NCBI GenBank assembly: GCA_034440635.1
Contig: JAOTON010001933.1
Location: 32,023 to 96,022 of the forward strand
Direction: 5' to 3'
DNA length: 64,000 nt
Origin: Lepas anatifera
Lineage: Eukaryota; Arthropoda; Thecostraca; Lepadidae
The translations under genes were made by a program, and so were the position numbers. Positions 35,021 to 51,020 of the stretch are shown here, piece by piece. The notes beneath the pieces are model-generated. The model saw only the letters and a program-made list of their open reading frames with translations, ran no database searches and was not told the origin of the DNA. Position 1 is the first letter of the stretch, and every line of letters begins with the position of its first letter.

Positions 35021-35028
35021 TGACGTCA
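35021..35028. promoter_or_regulatory. CRE-like palindrome upstream of H1 (unit 2)
   Basis: TGACGTCA, about 85 bp from the H1 ATG; repeated at 45145-45152 and 55267-55274. It matches the CREB/ATF consensus; function is inferred. Confidence 0.4.
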
Positions 35029-35585
35029 CTGGACTGGTGTACCGAATTGCAACATTAATGTTTGGTTACGTTGTTCCATTGAATTTTAGGGGGCACACCG
35101 GCTTGAACACCATGGAGCTCTGAAATCCGACCTTTCAACATGTTGTCAGTCCAGCGATGACACTGTCACGATTGCACCCAGCTAGCATGAGGCGCAAGGA
35201 GGCTTCCAAACCCGGTATGCCGTCGACGAACGTAACTTGGGTCACGACACCAGCTGAGATTCAGGGCTGCCACCCGGAGCTCCACACTCTTACGGCTCAG
35301 CAGTTTGTGCTGAAATACGGGCAATATCATTTGCGATGTATTGCATGGACGGTTAAATGTCTCCCGAGTGGCCCGGCACGATGGTGTCGGTTTAAACTGT
35401 TGCCCGTCTCCTGAGCCAGACGCCCCTTGCCGTTGGAAGCCAGGCGGCAACAACTATTGAGTGGAACGGAGAAAGATGTGCTGAGGCTTGTACATGACTG
35501 CTGTGAATTCCAGCAGAGGCATCGTCTGTTCTGTGAAATTCCGTCTTACAAACATATCTGGACACTTTCCCTACCGGCTGCTACC

Positions 35586-35732
35586 TCATACCTTTGACAT
35601 CCCTTTGTTGCCCCCTTTGCCTCCACCTTTGCCTCCACCTTTGCCATGACCTTTGCCATCGTCTTTACAACGACCTTTGCTAGGACCGTTGTCTATGTCG
35701 CTGCATGTGACGTTGGCACGACTTGGACGCAT
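35586..35732 (-). CDS. Hypothetical small Gly/Lys-rich ORF (unit 2)
   Basis: 48 codons from an ATG at 35732. The last 30 or so repeat Gly-Lys-Gly-Gly units, encoded by tandem GGCAAAGGTGGA hexamer-type repeats. It recurs unchanged at 45710-45856 and 55832-55978. No promoter evidence and no known family, so it may simply be a minisatellite that happens to be open. Confidence 0.2.
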   Translation of the reverse strand: MRPSRANVTCSDIDNGPSKGRCKDDGKGHGKGGGKGGGKGGNKGMSKV

Positions 35733-36244
35733 GTACCAGCTACCTAGTTTTGACAAGAAAACGACTACGGATGACTGGTTACTGTGACCTAGCTGACAGA
35801 TGACTGGTTACCCCAAACCGGCCATGACTGTCTGGCCGTTGGCATGCTCATGGCCGCTGTTTAGCACCGGTTTTCTTGAGGCCCCCACATAGCGGTTTCG
35901 GACAGGAGCTGCTTTTTTCCCTCGGGGTGATCAATTCAACAGGTTATGGCTGAAGCTCGACATCAGGTCATGTAAGCCGATTATGCTATTCTTCAATAAG
36001 ACTGAAAAACCAGGGTGGAATTAGGGCTCTAATACAGCTCGATCAAGTCTTCGAGCTTCATTTGAAAGCTCTAGCAACGCCAAATCTGCATCAACCAAAC
36101 CCATCGGAGCCATCAACACAATTGTTTCCTTTGTATGGGTCTAACAGTTCTTGAGGTATTAGTGATTTCCGAATTTTGTAATGCCATGTTTCCACCGAAA
36201 ATGGCTGCAACGTGCTCAAATTTTGACATATCCCTAGCCATGGA

Positions 36245-36880
36245 TCCGTCGTACCACATGTTTACCAGCAGACCACGAATGATGACTGCATACCGCTAAG
36301 AGTGGCTGTTAGGGCAGCGTTGTCATTCGTGACCCACAACGTACCCCTTGTAGTCGACCATTTTTGGTACGACAAATTTACCTATTAGCTTCGAGCAGAC
36401 TGGAAATGCCCGCCCCCCTTGCAGTCACCCTGAGCCGCGGCGTCGTTATTTGTGGTTGGCTCGTAGCAGAAATGCCGAAGGCGGCTCAGCATGGGAGTGT
36501 CGTCATTTTTGCTACGTAAAGTTTACCTGTTTGATTCGAGGAAACCAGAAATGTCGATCTCGCGTCTAAGGGTGAATTTTTGGTTTGCTCGTGGCAAAAC
36601 TTGTACCAGAAATGCCAAAGGCGGATCAGCATGAGAAGGGTCGGCATTTCTGTTTACCGATTCGCATCGAGCGAGCCAGAAATTCACTATTGGCGTACCC
36701 TTTCGAGTAGCTGCACCAATCTGAGCCAACATCATACCCGGGGTCAAGGGTGACTGGAAGGGGCACAACGACTGCACTTTCCATGAGGCTGTACGAGAGT
36801 CGACAAGCCTGGCCAGATTATTACCGGTCCCTTCAAAAGTCGGCATTTCTGGTACCGCAACACACTGCGTGCCCGCCTCC
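36245..36880. repeat. Foldback-family modules in the H1-H2B spacer (unit 2)
   Basis: Contains TTTTGGTACGACAAATTTACC, TTAGCTTCGAGCAGAC, GGTCGGCATTTCTG and CCAGAAATGCC in both orientations, like 5412-8270. They are more diverged and without long perfect arms. Corresponding blocks are about 46369-47004 and 56491-57126. Confidence 0.6.
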
Positions 36881-37238
36881 AATGTTCTGGACGTTCCTAC
36901 ACCGGCAGTCGGCTGCCCTTTTACTAAGTGGTCTCCTGGGAACTCAAGTTAAAAATTGCCATCTCAAAAATTAGCACAACATTCAAACATGCAATCATAA
37001 TTGAATTCTCTATCGCGCCATAAGCGCAATGTCCAATCGCGTCGGAAACGTGCGCGCCTCCGCTACGCAATACCCTATTCTAAAGCGAGGTGTCAAACCC
37101 CCACAGATCGGTGCCCACCCAACGCGCCCACATAGTGATGCCCAGTTCATTCACCACACACGACTCTCCAGAGGTCCAGAGTGGTGATTCCAACGAGCAA
37201 CGTTAGTTCTACAATCGCTTTGTACGGGAATGAGTGGT

Positions 37239-37254
37239 GGTCTTAAAAAAGACC
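37239..37254 (-). terminator. Histone mRNA 3' stem-loop (H2B, unit 2)
   Basis: Minus strand GGTCTTTTTTAAGACC, fits the consensus. It is about 120 nt after the stop, which is far for a histone stem-loop. Confidence 0.85.
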
Positions 37255-37376
37255 TATTGGTTGCGACGCGGGTGTCTCGTCAGTCGCCGGCGTTGATGAG
37301 CATGAGGAGAAATGATTGATGAGAATGAGGCAGCATCACCGACGAACGCGAGACCAAACACTGCACCCATGCGGAT

Positions 37377-37748
37377 TTACTTGCTGCTGGTGTACTTGGT
37401 GACGGCCTTGGTGCCCTCAGACACAGCGTGCTTGGCCAGTTCACCGGGCAACAGCAGACGGACGGCCGTCTGGATCTCCCGGGACGTGATGGTCGACCGC
37501 TTGTTGTAGTGGGCCAGACGGGAGGCCTCGGCGGCGATGCGCTCGAAGATGTCGTTCACGAACGAGTTCATGATGCTCATGGCCTTGGACGAGATGCCAG
37601 TGTCCGGGTGCACCTGCTTCAGCACCTTGTAGATGTAGATGGCGTACGATTCCTTCCTCTTCTTCCTGCGCTTCTTATCTCCCTTGGAGATGTTCTTCTG
37701 GGCCTTGCCGGCCTTCTTGGCGGCCTTGCCACTGGTTTTGGGCGGCAT
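37377..37748 (-). CDS. H2B: Histone H2B (unit 2)
   Basis: 123 residues from Met-Pro-Pro-Lys-Thr-Ser-Gly to Tyr-Thr-Ser-Ser-Lys. It has a Lys-rich N-tail with [13 protein letters not shown], then the histone fold and alpha-C helix. It pairs with H2A. The 15 codons in frame upstream of this Met are leader, since all H2B proteins start MPPK. A TATATAA box at 37807-37813 lies about 60 bp upstream on the minus strand, in the 210 bp divergent promoter shared with H2A. Confidence 0.98.
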   Translation of the reverse strand: MPPKTSGKAAKKAGKAQKNISKGDKKRRKKRKESYAIYIYKVLKQVHPDTGISSKAMSIMNSFVNDIFERIAAEASRLAHYNKRSTITSREIQTAVRLLLPGELAKHAVSEGTKAVTKYTSSK

Positions 37749-38330
<582 letters not shown>

Positions 38331-38350
38331 ACTGGCGCCTCAGGGTGAAA

Positions 38351-38366
38351 GGTCTTTCTTAAGGCC
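38351..38366 (+). terminator. Histone mRNA 3' stem-loop 1 (H2A, unit 2)
   Basis: GGTCTTTCTTAAGGCC, 20 nt after the stop. One G-T wobble in the stem; matches the 16-nt consensus. Confidence 0.8.
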
Positions 38367-38377
38367 AACACAAAATA

Positions 38378-38393
38378 GGCCTTTTTGAAGGCC
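38378..38393 (+). terminator. Histone mRNA 3' stem-loop 2 (H2A, unit 2)
   Basis: GGCCTTTTTGAAGGCC, fully paired 6 bp stem, 11 nt after the first stem-loop. Which of the two is used is unknown. Confidence 0.85.
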
Positions 38394-40850
<2,457 letters not shown>

Positions 40851-40880
40851 GCAGTGACGAAACTGTGCGTCAACAAAACA

Positions 40881-40896
40881 GGTCCTTATCAGGACC
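40881..40896 (+). terminator. Histone mRNA 3' stem-loop (H3, unit 3)
   Basis: GGTCCTTATCAGGACC. Confidence 0.95.
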
Positions 40897-43800
40897 ACTA
40901 AGCTGTCGTTTAAATTTGATGCAGACACCAGTCGACGGCAAAGTCGGGTAATGTGCTAAAGAAGGCGCCCTCACCAGTGGTGAAAAGCTGTGTCCAGAGT
41001 TGGCCATAATAGCTACAAAATCCAAATGGGAACACATTTACATGCTGTTTGGCTACGGCTTTGCGGTATTTTCTGGGGCTGCAATAAAACTGAAGCAATT
41101 TCTGCTCCAAAACCTTGTCAATTACCACTCCTTTCACCTCTCTTTGTTTATCTAACATACAGTTCAGCCATACTGCTAAAATCACCAGGGTGAATCCACT
41201 CTGCTTGAAGGTAGATTTCCACGGAACCAACACGTTTCCTCATGCATTGGCAGCTTTGGTTTGGTGGATATATGGAAGGTATTTTTCAGTGATCACAAGT
41301 TTATGACCTTCCAGTACATTTCATGCATTTTCTGAACAGCTATGTCCAGCTATGCTATCTAAACTAGCAACCTGTCCAAAATGTTACAATTTGTGAACAC
41401 CGACCGGGCAGAAAACCTCAGCAATGATGAAATACCGGCCAGAAAGACGGATTCCCATGCTATCTGTTGGCAGCCTGGGTTTTGCTTGGAAAACAAGTGC
41501 TGCATATTTTTCCATGGAAATGTGAACTTCCAATTATGGGTCCCACCACTGGGGAGGTGGCTATTTTGGCAGCCCTGACCACAGCTTCCTCGCTGGCATG
41601 TAGCAGGTTCTGGTTGGCTAGGCTAGGTTTGAATAAGATGAGTCGAGGTTAGTTTCAGTTAGCATAGGCACAGCTTGGTTAAAGTTGACCTCAGTCGCGA
41701 AGGCTGCTGACTCAAACAAAGTGAAAATGAAATTGAAATGTGTTGACAGCTTGAAAAGTTGTGGACATCTACACTCACCTCATTCACTTACCGCATGACG
41801 TTGTCAGGTTGGCTAGGGTTGTCCAACTGGCTTTCAGGTTTGGAGGTGATACAAGACGCCCCACACCACGAGCAGCATGCTCGGACTTGAACACTGTGGT
41901 TGCCTTCTGTTTGGCTCTGTGGAATTCATTGATCATAGTTCAAAGACATATACAGGCTCAGGCAGGAAGGCCATTGAAAAACCTAGCTACATGGGCATTT
42001 CCTGTACACAGCATACCATGCCCATTGTTAATATTAGCACCGCCACAGCAATTCAAACCTTTAAAATGGAGTGTCACACTGCTGTCACATGCAAGAAGTG
42101 GTTGACTCAATTAACCAGGGGCGACACAGTGAACCAACACAACTCAGACTCAAACTTCAGTCTGGCCAACACAATTAGGATGTGACTAAAAACACAACCC
42201 AACTCAAGTTTGGCTCAAGTCGAAAATGAAGTCGGTATTCAAATAATAATCAGTGAAGAGGAAATGCATAACTAACACATGCATTTGTAAGGCCATGCAT
42301 CCACTAAAACAATTCAACACACAGCATGCTTGAAAATTTAAACATATCAATTTCATTTATGTTGACAAAATATCCTTCACACTCACCTTCTTGTCTTGGG
42401 AAGTTCCAGTGATGAGCACTGCCAAAAGAAAAACAAACAAAAATATTCAATTATGGTTACCGTGACCAATGCTTGTGCAGAAATTCCACCTTTGGCCTTG
42501 TGTCATCCGCTGAGCCTGCTCTTTTTGCCAGGGTTGGGGAAAAACACTGAGGAGATGAGGCCAGTATACAACTGGGGAATGCATGACTGCGCCAAAACAC
42601 CGTTGCGGCATACTGGGAGCAGAAATAGTGAGGCCGTCTGCTTTAGTGGCAATGAAGAAAAAGAAGCAGCATCAAGACTGTTTTGTTTTGAGCAAAGACT
42701 ATTATTGGCAATTAGATGGTAGCAAAACTATTCTAGGGTAGTGTGAAACAATGGAAATAAAAATTTAAAGTGAATTTAGAATGAAATTGTCGAGCGATTT
42801 CCTACCTCACTTTGTTAAACGAATAAACTAAGTGTCTTGGAAATTGGAAGCGGTACTGTCGTACCAGCTAATGTTCTTTTGTTGGTGCAATTAGGGGAGG
42901 GACTAAAATGCGGATAGAAGGTGCGGAGAAACTCATGCTCCGTCACCAGAGCAGTTAGCGACTCGCTTTTTTAACCAATCGAATCGGCGTGATCTGAAAC
43001 GGACTACTAATGAGTTTCATGTTGATCTGTAAATAAATACTGACGCCTTAACGTAAAGCGCTACTTTTTGGCCTGCGAAATTAAGAAGGGAGCAATTAGC
43101 AATCCTTGCTGCGGTGATCAATGGTTACACCATTAACTTACTGGACTCGCTCGACCCTTCTAATTCACTTTGCAGATTTGCGCTAACTTGGTTTCAGGGC
43201 TCCCCTCCCCCAGCTTGGTGTCAGGGGACCCCCGATCATCGATATCGAAGGCTCTGGATTATCGCACATTGATTTTGGGGCTTCTGGGTTTGGCCTCAGG
43301 GGGTCCGAGCTTGTTCTCAGGTGCCCCTGAGCCCCAAGACTAGCTCCCGTATGTCGCTGAGAATGACTCTCGTGAGCACTCCCGAGAATAATTTTTGGCT
43401 GCTTCACGAGATTGATTCTCTGGGCCCTTTATACAAAAATACGTTATAGCGTTGGTATTTACGGATGGATCAGAAAGTCAAGAATGCCCCATTTCAGACC
43501 ACGCCGATTCCATTGGTGGAAACAGCGAGTCACTGGCTGCTATGTTTTCAGAGCATGGGTTTCTCCGCACGTTCTATCCGCATTTGACCCGCGCCCCACC
43601 GGGGGTCCAGCGCCACCTTCGCCCCACCGGGGGTGGCCATCGATGCCCCCCGTGGGGCAAGGGTTCACACGCGCATTGACCGGGGTCTAAGCCACCTTCG
43701 CATTGACGGGGGGGCGGGTACCCGCCCCCGTCAATGTGCGTGTTAAAGTTGAAAAGTAATGTTTTATTCAATAACACAAAGGTCTGTTCTCCTGTATTTG

Positions 43801-44424
43801 TGTTTGAATTATTTCCAAAAAGCTTTTAAAAACTACAAAATGAATTAGTTTGCCCTTGAAACGGAAAAAAGCATAATTACTCAAGTCTTCAGCGGTTTCG
43901 CTCCGCGGGATCTTGAGTCGTTTTCTGCTTCAGCCCCAGGACGACAAAACTTTTGCGTCAGATGGGGCACGTGACCCCGGTTTGAGAATTCCCAGGCTTC
44001 TGATTGGTGAATTGTGATTTCTTTTAAGCCCTATATTTCTATTTCGAAAGAGTTTCGGAATGTTGTTTTTCTAAAGTAATTGTTTTCTGTAAAAGTCCAA
44101 GCATCTACATTACTGTTCAGGCGAGATATGACCTACTTCTTAGAGAAATTGATAGTCTTGGCCGTGTGTACGTCATATACATCGATATGAGGTGTACCGG
44201 TAAAGTCGTCTAGAAATGTTGACTTTGAGAGCAATTTGAAGGCATTTACAGGCCGAATTCGCAAAAATGAGCTTTTTTGTAACCTTTTCATATAGCCAAG
44301 ACAAAATTTTCGCGTATCTCCCTTTAAGTGCACGACGGAGTCGCACCTCAGAAACAAGACAAAGTTCTCTGAGCAAAAGACATTGGCGTGACGTCTGCAA
44401 TGCATGCCTGGACAAGAATGGTGT
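40897..44424. other. H3-H1 spacer (unit 3)
   Basis: As in unit 2, including the exon-like minus-strand pieces, the CCCCACCGGGGG block and the palindrome at 43701-43735. It shares a set of single-base differences with units 4 and 5 against unit 2, for example a Lys for Asn codon in the minus-strand open frame (40910-41233). Confidence 0.6.
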
Positions 44425-44440
44425 GGCTCTAACAAGAGCC
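44425..44440 (-). terminator. Histone mRNA 3' stem-loop (H1, unit 3)
   Basis: GGCTCTTGTTAGAGCC on the minus strand. Confidence 0.85.
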
Positions 44441-44491
44441 ATTGCCAGCCATCGCTGACGCGTCGCCGTAAATAGCACCGGCAATAGCCGC

Positions 44492-45061
44492 TTACTTCTT
44501 GGCTGCCTTCTTTGCCGGAGACTTCTTCGCCTTGGGCGCTTTGGGCTTTTTGACCGGAGACTTGGCGGTTTTCTTGGCCTTGCTGGGCTTCTTGGCCGCA
44601 GGTTTCTTCGCCTTGGCGGGCGATTTTGCAGCTTTTTTGGCCTTGGCCGGCGACTTGGCGGCCTTCTTTGCGGCGGGCTTTTTGGCCGGCTTTTTCGTCG
44701 CCTTTTTGGCTGGTGACTTGGCAACTTTTTTGACAGCAGCCTTCTTGGGCTTGTCTTTCAGCGTCGCCGCCGACAGCTTGAAGGAGCCGCTGGCACCTTT
44801 ACCCTTAGTCTGCACCAAGGAGCCAGAAGTGACACCCGACTTGAGGGCACGCTTGATGAATGGAGCCAGCTTCTCGACGTCGACCTTGTAGTTGGCAGCG
44901 ATGTACTTCTTGATCGCTATCAACGAAGAACCACCACGCTCCTTCAGGCCTTTGATGGCGCCTTGCACCATCTCCACGGTGGGAGGATGCGTAGGCTTGG
45001 CCCTAGCCACCTTGGGCTTGGAGGCTTTCGCCGGAGCGGGAGCAGCAGCGGTATCGGTCAT
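44492..45061 (-). CDS. H1: Histone H1 (unit 3)
   Basis: 189 residues, no difference seen from unit 2. The T run in the last 60 nt is five long, keeping the normal C-terminus (ending Lys-Lys-Ala-Ala-Lys-Lys). Confidence 0.97.
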   Translation of the reverse strand: MTDTAAAPAPAKASKPKVARAKPTHPPTVEMVQGAIKGLKERGGSSLIAIKKYIAANYKVDVEKLAPFIKRALKSGVTSGSLVQTKGKGASGSFKLSAATLKDKPKKAAVKKVAKSPAKKATKKPAKKPAAKKAAKSPAKAKKAAKSPAKAKKPAAKKPSKAKKTAKSPVKKPKAPKAKKSPAKKAAKK

Positions 45062-47362
45062 AGCGATAAAATTTTAGCTTTACCGGTGCACAGAGTTTGT
45101 GGGCGTACTAAGTGTTGCCCACACCCGAGTGCACAAAATGCATCTGACGTCACTGGACTGGTGTACCGAATTGCAACATTAATGTTTGGTTACGTTGTTC
45201 CATTGAATTTTAGGGGGCACACCGGCTTGAACACCATGGAGCTCTGAAATCCGACCTTTCAACATGTTGTCAGTCCAGCGATGACACTGTCACGATTGCA
45301 CCCAGCTAGCATGAGGCGCAAGGAGGCTTCCAAACCCGGTATGCCGTCGACGAACGTAACTTGGGTCACGACACCAGCTGAGATTCAGGGCTGCCACCCG
45401 GAGCTCCACACTCTTACGGCTCAGCAGTTTGTGCTGAAATACGGGCAATATCATTTGCGATGTATTGCATGGACGGTTAAATGTCTCCCGAGTGGCCCGG
45501 CACGATGGTGTCGGTTTAAACTGTTGCCCGTCTCCTGAGCCAGACGCCCCTTGCCGTTGGAAGCCAGGCGGCAACAACTATTGAGTGGAACGGAGAAAGA
45601 TGTGCTGAGGCTTGTACATGACTGCTGTGAATTCCAGCAGAGGCATCGTCTGTTCTGTGAAATTCCGTCTTACAAACATATCTGGACACTTTCCCTACCG
45701 GCTGCTACCTCATACCTTTGACATCCCTTTGTTGCCCCCTTTGCCTCCACCTTTGCCTCCACCTTTGCCATGACCTTTGCCATCGTCTTTACAACGACCT
45801 TTGCTAGGACCGTTGTCTATGTCGCTGCATGTGACGTTGGCACGACTTGGACGCATGTACCAGCTACCTAGTTTTGACAAGAAAACGACTACGGATGACT
45901 GGTTACTGTGACCTAGCTGACAGATGACTGGTTACCCCAAACCGGCCATGACTGTCTGGCCGTTGGCATGCTCATGGCCGCTGTTTAGCACCGGTTTTCT
46001 TGAGGCCCCCACATAGCGGTTTCGGACAGGAGCTGCTTTTTTCCCTCGGGGTGATCAATTCAACAGGTTATGGCTGAAGCTCGACATCAGGTCATGTAAG
46101 CCGATTATGCTATTCTTCAATAAGACTGAAAAACCAGGGTGGAATTAGGGCTCTAATACAGCTCGATCAAGTCTTCGAGCTTCATTTGAAAGCTCTAGCA
46201 ACGCCAAATCTGCATCAACCAAACCCATCGGAGCCATCAACACAATTGTTTCCTTTGTATGGGTCTAACAGTTCTTGAGGTATTAGTGATTTCCGAATTT
46301 TGTAATGCCATGTTTCCACCGAAAATGGCTGCAACGTGCTCAAATTTTGACATATCCCTAGCCATGGATCCGTCGTACCACATGTTTACCAGCAGACCAC
46401 GAATGATGACTGCATACCGCTAAGAGTGGCTGTTAGGGCAGCGTTGTCATTCGTGACCCACAACGTACCCCTTGTAGTCGACCATTTTTGGTACGACAAA
46501 TTTACCTATTAGCTTCGAGCAGACTGGAAATGCCCGCCCCCCTTGCAGTCACCCTGAGCCGCGGCGTCGTTATTTGTGGTTGGCTCGTAGCAGAAATGCC
46601 GAAGGCGGCTCAGCATGGGAGTGTCGTCATTTTTGCTACGTAAAGTTTACCTGTTTGATTCGAGGAAACCAGAAATGTCGATCTCGCGTCTAAGGGTGAA
46701 TTTTTGGTTTGCTCGTGGCAAAACTTGTACCAGAAATGCCAAAGGCGGATCAGCATGAGAAGGGTCGGCATTTCTGTTTACCGATTCGCATCGAGCGAGC
46801 CAGAAATTCACTATTGGCGTACCCTTTCGAGTAGCTGCACCAATCTGAGCCAACATCATACCCGGGGTCAAGGGTGACTGGAAGGGGCACAACGACTGCA
46901 CTTTCCATGAGGCTGTACGAGAGTCGACAAGCCTGGCCAGATTATTACCGGTCCCTTCAAAAGTCGGCATTTCTGGTACCGCAACACACTGCGTGCCCGC
47001 CTCCAATGTTCTGGACGTTCCTACACCGGCAGTCGGCTGCCCTTTTACTAAGTGGTCTCCTGGGAACTCAAGTTAAAAATTGCCATCTCAAAAATTAGCA
47101 CAACATTCAAACATGCAATCATAATTGAATTCTCTATCGCGCCATAAGCGCAATGTCCAATCGCGTCGGAAACGTGCGCGCCTCCGCTACGCAATACCCT
47201 ATTCTAAAGCGAGGTGTCAAACCCCCACAGATCGGTGCCCACCCAACGCGCCCACATAGTGATGCCCAGTTCATTCACCACACACGACTCTCCAGAGGTC
47301 CAGAGTGGTGATTCCAACGAGCAACGTTAGTTCTACAATCGCTTTGTACGGGAATGAGTGGT
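45062..47362. other. H1-H2B spacer (unit 3)
   Basis: Repeats the unit 2 spacer: CRE-like site 45145-45152, Gly/Lys-rich small ORF 45710-45856 (minus), foldback-family block about 46369-47004. Confidence 0.6.
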
Positions 47363-47378
47363 GGTCTTAAAAAAGACC
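47363..47378 (-). terminator. Histone mRNA 3' stem-loop (H2B, unit 3)
   Basis: GGTCTTTTTTAAGACC on the minus strand. Confidence 0.85.
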
Positions 47379-47500
47379 TATTGGTTGCGACGCGGGTGTC
47401 TCGTCAGTCGCCGGCGTTGATGAGCATGAGGAGAAATGATTGATGAGAATGAGGCAGCATCACCGACGAACGCGAGACCAAACACTGCACCCATGCGGAT

Positions 47501-47872
47501 TTACTTGCTGCTGGTGTACTTGGTGACGGCCTTGGTGCCCTCAGACACAGCGTGCTTGGCCAGTTCACCGGGCAACAGCAGACGGACGGCCGTCTGGATC
47601 TCCCGGGACGTGATGGTCGACCGCTTGTTGTAGTGGGCCAGACGGGAGGCCTCGGCGGCGATGCGCTCGAAGATGTCGTTCACGAACGAGTTCATGATGC
47701 TCATGGCCTTGGACGAGATGCCAGTGTCCGGGTGCACCTGCTTCAGCACCTTGTAGATGTAGATGGCGTACGATTCCTTCCTCTTCTTCCTGCGCTTCTT
47801 ATCTCCCTTGGAGATGTTCTTCTGGGCCTTGCCGGCCTTCTTGGCGGCCTTTCCGCTTGTCTTCGGCGGCAT
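47501..47872 (-). CDS. H2B: Histone H2B (unit 3), recoded at codons 3-7
   Basis: Same 123-residue protein as the other units. Codons 3-7 (47866-47852) use CCG AAG ACA AGC GGA where unit 2 has CCC AAA ACC AGT GGC: five consecutive third-position changes with no amino-acid change, while the rest of the gene and the flanks match. A short gene-conversion tract from a diverged H2B is the simplest reading. Confidence 0.97.
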   Translation of the reverse strand: MPPKTSGKAAKKAGKAQKNISKGDKKRRKKRKESYAIYIYKVLKQVHPDTGISSKAMSIMNSFVNDIFERIAAEASRLAHYNKRSTITSREIQTAVRLLLPGELAKHAVSEGTKAVTKYTSSK

Positions 47873-48007
47873 TTCCACTGACAGCTGATACGATACACGA
47901 ATATTAGCAGTCCGCACGGTCTTCAGATTCTATATAACACCAAGTGTCGAGTAGTTTGCGCCGCAGCCACCAGGGCGAACACGAAGCGGGCCAAACGGCC
48001 ACACTAG

Positions 48008-48454
<447 letters not shown>

Positions 48455-48474
48455 ACTGGCGCCTCAGGGTGAAA

Positions 48475-48490
48475 GGTCTTTCTTAAGGCC
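48475..48490 (+). terminator. Histone mRNA 3' stem-loop 1 (H2A, unit 3)
   Basis: GGTCTTTCTTAAGGCC. Confidence 0.8.
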
Positions 48491-48501
48491 AACACAAAAT
48501 A

Positions 48502-48517
48502 GGCCTTTTTGAAGGCC
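48502..48517 (+). terminator. Histone mRNA 3' stem-loop 2 (H2A, unit 3)
   Basis: GGCCTTTTTGAAGGCC. Confidence 0.85.
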
Positions 48518-50974
<2,457 letters not shown>

Positions 50975-51004
50975 GCAGTGACGAAACTGTGCGTCAACAA
51001 AACA

Positions 51005-51020
51005 GGTCCTTATCAGGACC
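51005..51020 (+). terminator. Histone mRNA 3' stem-loop (H3, unit 4)
   Basis: GGTCCTTATCAGGACC. Confidence 0.95.

Larger units (their letters stand above)
34938..37238. other. H1-H2B spacer
   Basis: 2.3 kb. It contains the H1 promoter with TGACGTCA (35021-35028), a Gly/Lys-rich small ORF (35586-35732, minus), and about 36245-36880, a block of GTCGGCATTTCTGG/ACCAGAAATGCC modules in both orientations. That block belongs to the same family as the left-flank foldback. ORFs of 85-119 codons here show no recognisable domain. Confidence 0.6.
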
